A stretch of 64,000 bases of DNA from Acidobacteria bacterium AB60 (GTDB taxonomy: Bacteria; Acidobacteriota; Terriglobia; Terriglobales; Acidobacteriaceae): positions 62,001 through 126,000 of the forward strand of contig VANK01000014.1 of the NCBI GenBank assembly GCA_008682415.1. The letters run 5' to 3'. The position numbers were made by a program, and so were the translations under genes. Below the pieces are notes generated by a model, which worked only from the letters and a program-made list of their open reading frames with translations, searched no databases and had not been told where the DNA came from. Shown here in pieces: positions 62,701-64,000 of this stretch (the stretch's first letter is position 1; each line of letters opens with the position of its first letter).

Positions 62701-62910
62701 CCCGTGGTACTAACGGCATTGGCTGCTGTTCTTGCCTTTATCCCTCTGACGTATTCCGTGTTTTGGGGATCCCTTGCCTATACGCTCATCGGCGGAACCA
62801 CTGTCGGAACTGTTTTAACGCTTGTCTTCCTCCCCGCCCTCTACACGATTTGGTTCCGAGTTAAGCCCACCGCGCGAGCAACCGCACAGGAGGCCCAATT
62901 GGTCCATTGA
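59773..62910 (+). CDS. HAE-type RND multidrug efflux pump
   Basis: This 1045-residue inner-membrane pump has segment 1 at about 33-52, two large periplasmic domains and two membrane blocks. The N-terminal sequence GRAEDPNLTIKVFTVTAAWP and the RPGLAFLTVQLQDYTPPD stretch match the subgroup with paired adaptors such as TriC or MexK rather than AcrB itself. Segment 4 holds the proton-relay Asp pair in LGLLVDDAIISIESIVV. Drugs or lipophilic toxins are the usual substrates; none can be named. It is coupled to the adaptor by a four-base overlap. No metal-type DFG-DGA signature is present, unlike the CzcA-like pump at 19495-22677. Confidence 0.95.
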   Translation: MSNFELQTPDFQKEQSATSGLNLSALAVRERPVTVFFLLAVIVAGVFAYFKLGRAEDPNLTIKVFTVTAAWPGATAKEMQDLVADPLEKRMQELTYYDHVDTYTRPGLAFLTVQLQDYTPPDAVQEEFYQGRKKIQDETPKLPQGVLPPILNDEYKDVVFAVYSLEAPGMPPRLMTREAETLRQDLLHVDGVEKVNIFGERPERIFVQFSNDRIATLGVSGRDIFDALARQNAVTPGGSIDTQNSQVYIRLDGALNNLDKIRDTPITAGGRTLRLSDIASVERGYEEPPTFLVRHNGQPAMMLNVVMREGFNGLELGKSLESEQKKIQASLPVGMTIAKVTDQSAIIRQAVGEFQQKFLVALLVVMIVGLVSLGWRVGIVVAAAVPITLSATLVIMLMTGKELDRITLGALILSLGLLVDDAIISIESIVVKMEEGWDRIKAATYAWGHTAAPMLAGTLVTVIGLMPIGFAHSGVGEYCGNLFWVVCFALLASWVVAVTFTPYLGVKLLPNISRVEGGYAAIYETRNYRRFRRLIVWSVERKFLVAGAVLIVFFAAAFGMGFVKQQFFPTSDRPEVLIDITLPQGSSIETTQATVTRVENWLRAQPETTIVSSYIGGGAPRFWLAYNPDLPVPNFAKMMVMTPSPKDRDKLIFRFRQQVATGLAPEARLRANKFVFGPYSPWPIAFRVSGPDPSVVRTIADQVLAQMQANPNVRQANEDWNERAPVEHFVLDQDRLRLIGLSSYDVAQQIQFLTTGLTVTQVREGIRTVDVVARTSGLNRLDPSKLLNLTLTNNNGRLIPLGQIGKVTVEEEDPILKRRDRVATMTIESDLDESLQPPQVTAEIAKAIQPIIEKLPAGYKIQAGANEEDSAKANDSIAKMFPIMLVCMLVVIVVQVRSLSALAMTILTAPLGLAGVVPTLLLFHVPFGFNAILGLIALAGILMRNTLILIGQIKTNKEEGLDDFHAVVEATVQRSRPVVLTALAAVLAFIPLTYSVFWGSLAYTLIGGTTVGTVLTLVFLPALYTIWFRVKPTARATAQEAQLVH

Positions 62911-63072
62911 TCGCAGGCCACGCATCAACCGCTGAGCCGATTCATCCAATTCAACCCAACGCCGCGAACTCACGCTAGTTGCCGATCGCGCGTTGGACTG
63001 CATACTGCGTCGAAGCGACGACTCGTTTCGGTGCGAAAGTTTTATTCGACATCACCAAGTGAGGAGATATCA

Positions 63073-63699
63073 ATGAATGTCACTCTGTACGGCGCCTCTG
63101 GAATGATCGGAAGCCGAATCCTCGATGAACTCGTGTTGCGTCAACACAAAGTAACCGCGGTCGTCCGCCATCCATCGAAGATTACGCGCACTGATGTCAA
63201 AGTATGCGCCGGAGACGTGCTTGATCCGCATAGTGTAGCCGAGACCGCCAGCGGTGCGGACGTCGTTATCAGCGCCTACGCTCCACCGGAAGATGCCACA
63301 AATTTACTCACGAACGCAACCCATTCTCTGCTTTCAGCTCTGGAGCGTACGGGAGTGCGGCGATTTCTGATGGTCGGTGGGGCCGGCAATCTCGAAGTCG
63401 CTCCAGGCGTTCCAATCGTGGATACTCCGCACTTCCCACCGCAGTGGATATCTCACGGATTAGCCCACAAAGAAGCTCTTTCTGTGTTGAAGCATTCCGA
63501 TCTCGATTGGACGAGTTTCAGCCCCGCGGCGCTCATCCAACCCGGCGAACGAACGGGCAGGTTTCGACTCAGCGGTAACGCCTTCATTCCCGCACCTGAT
63601 GGCCAGAGCAGCATATCTGCCGAAGATTTCTCCGTTGCGCTCGTCGATGAACTTGAAAACCCTCGCCACCTGCGACAGGTATTGGGAGTGGTGTATTGA
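63073..63699 (+). CDS. NAD(P)-binding oxidoreductase, atypical SDR/NmrA type
   Basis: This protein of about 208 residues starts at the ATG at 63073, supported by GAGGAG; a longer frame from 63031 lacks homology and a ribosome site. The Rossmann motif is LYGASGMIGSRI, followed by VTAVVRHPSKI, a GADVVISAY strand and DWTSFSPAALI. The protein belongs to the same atypical SDR group as the gene at 52297-52938 but is only distantly similar. It could reduce a small ligand or act as a redox sensor; no catalytic Tyr-x3-Lys pair is obvious. It lies 162 bases after the RND pump gene. Confidence 0.9.
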   Translation: MNVTLYGASGMIGSRILDELVLRQHKVTAVVRHPSKITRTDVKVCAGDVLDPHSVAETASGADVVISAYAPPEDATNLLTNATHSLLSALERTGVRRFLMVGGAGNLEVAPGVPIVDTPHFPPQWISHGLAHKEALSVLKHSDLDWTSFSPAALIQPGERTGRFRLSGNAFIPAPDGQSSISAEDFSVALVDELENPRHLRQVLGVVY

Positions 63700-63874
63700 A
63701 ACGGCGGCCGTGCTGTATTGGCCGAATTCTGGCGTGAGCTGAAACAACCGGTGGCCCCGAGGATGGCTTCCTCGGCCTTGCACATGACGCAGAAAACCCG
63801 AAAGGCATCCTTGAACGACGAATGGCAAATGCAAGTGCAGACGCGTGATGCCGCTGTATCCAAAAGGAGAATCC

Positions 63875-64000
63875 ATGCAAAAGCGAGTCGCCCTAGTCAT
63901 TGCTTTCACTGTTGGCCTTGTGATCCTCACCGCGTGTCGGGGAAAAAGGGAAAGCCCATCTGCATGGGCCTCCTGCGATTTCGGATCTGGCAAAACGATC
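63875..64000 (+). CDS. Lipoprotein, possibly DUF2911 family (partial, runs off window end)
   Basis: The ATG at 63875 is preceded by AAGGAG at good spacing. It opens a frame of 42 codons to the window edge. The N-terminus is a lipoprotein signal with the lipobox LTAC. The next residues, SPSAWASCDFGSGKTI, resemble the start of DUF2911 proteins, which are common in Acidobacteria and of unknown function. The match is short, so the family call is tentative; the lipoprotein signal is solid. Confidence 0.65.
   Translation, partial: MQKRVALVIAFTVGLVILTACRGKRESPSAWASCDFGSGKTI

Noticed and set aside
1..64000. CRISPR arrays, restriction-modification, toxin-antitoxin, prophage, rRNA and tRNA genes
   Set aside because: No regularly spaced repeats, defence-gene motifs, phage structural genes or RNA gene signatures were recognised.

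Overview
The window looks like a chromosomal segment from an Acidobacteriota member, probably class Terriglobia. The evidence is family content only: an ECF sigma factor of the TIGR02999 type next to a Ser/Thr kinase, a giant SBBP/Ig-like surface protein, two Oar-like TonB-dependent receptors with N-terminal carboxypeptidase-regulatory-like domains, a planctomycete-type PSCyt1/PSCyt2/PSD1 protein paired with a DUF1501 protein, and three different efflux loci. No rRNA, tRNA, CRISPR array, prophage or replication origin was recognised. The only mobile DNA seen is an IS3-family remnant.

Layout. 1-8.4 kb: kinase and sigma pair (minus), SBBP/Ig protein (plus), LytS/LytR-type two-component pair (minus). 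8.7-12 kb: first TonB-dependent receptor. 12.1-14.4 kb: DHA2-type MFS exporter with a divergent TetR regulator. 14.4-15.2 kb: decayed IS3 transposase and inverted repeats. 15.2-25.9 kb: one long minus-strand run reading porin, CzcB-like, CzcA-like, TolC-like, KDPG-aldolase-like, KdpD-like kinase, KdpE-like regulator. This is a divalent-metal efflux locus ending in its probable regulatory pair. 26.4-26.8 kb: small secreted helical protein, then about 1.1 kb without a credible gene.

27.9-34.7 kb: four-gene operon UAAP1 - UAAP2 - urea-carboxylase family - allophanate hydrolase. With both UAAP proteins present, the best reading is guanidine rather than urea breakdown: guanidine is carboxylated, the UAAP pair (carboxyguanidine deiminase CgdAB in other bacteria) gives allophanate, and allophanate hydrolase releases ammonia and CO2. 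After a convergent, Cys-less glutathione-peroxidase-like protein comes a plus-strand run (35.5-50.6 kb): LysR regulator, beta-propeller protein, NitT/TauT-type ABC transporter of the kind found with urea carboxylases, PSCyt/PSD1 protein, DUF1501 protein, MBL-fold hydrolase and a second TonB-dependent receptor. Start/stop overlaps join many of these genes. They read as an outer-membrane-to-cytoplasm uptake and breakdown locus for a nitrogen compound, controlled by LysR. No guanidine riboswitch was seen.

50.6-52.3 kb: gene-poor. 52.3-57.9 kb (minus): NodT-type outer membrane factor, double aspartyl-protease-domain protein, GH3 glycosidase, NAD(P)-binding protein. 58-62.9 kb (plus): TetR regulator, membrane fusion protein and HAE-type RND pump, which with the divergent NodT protein make a full drug-efflux set. 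63-64 kb: a second NAD(P)-binding protein and the start of a lipoprotein cut by the window end.
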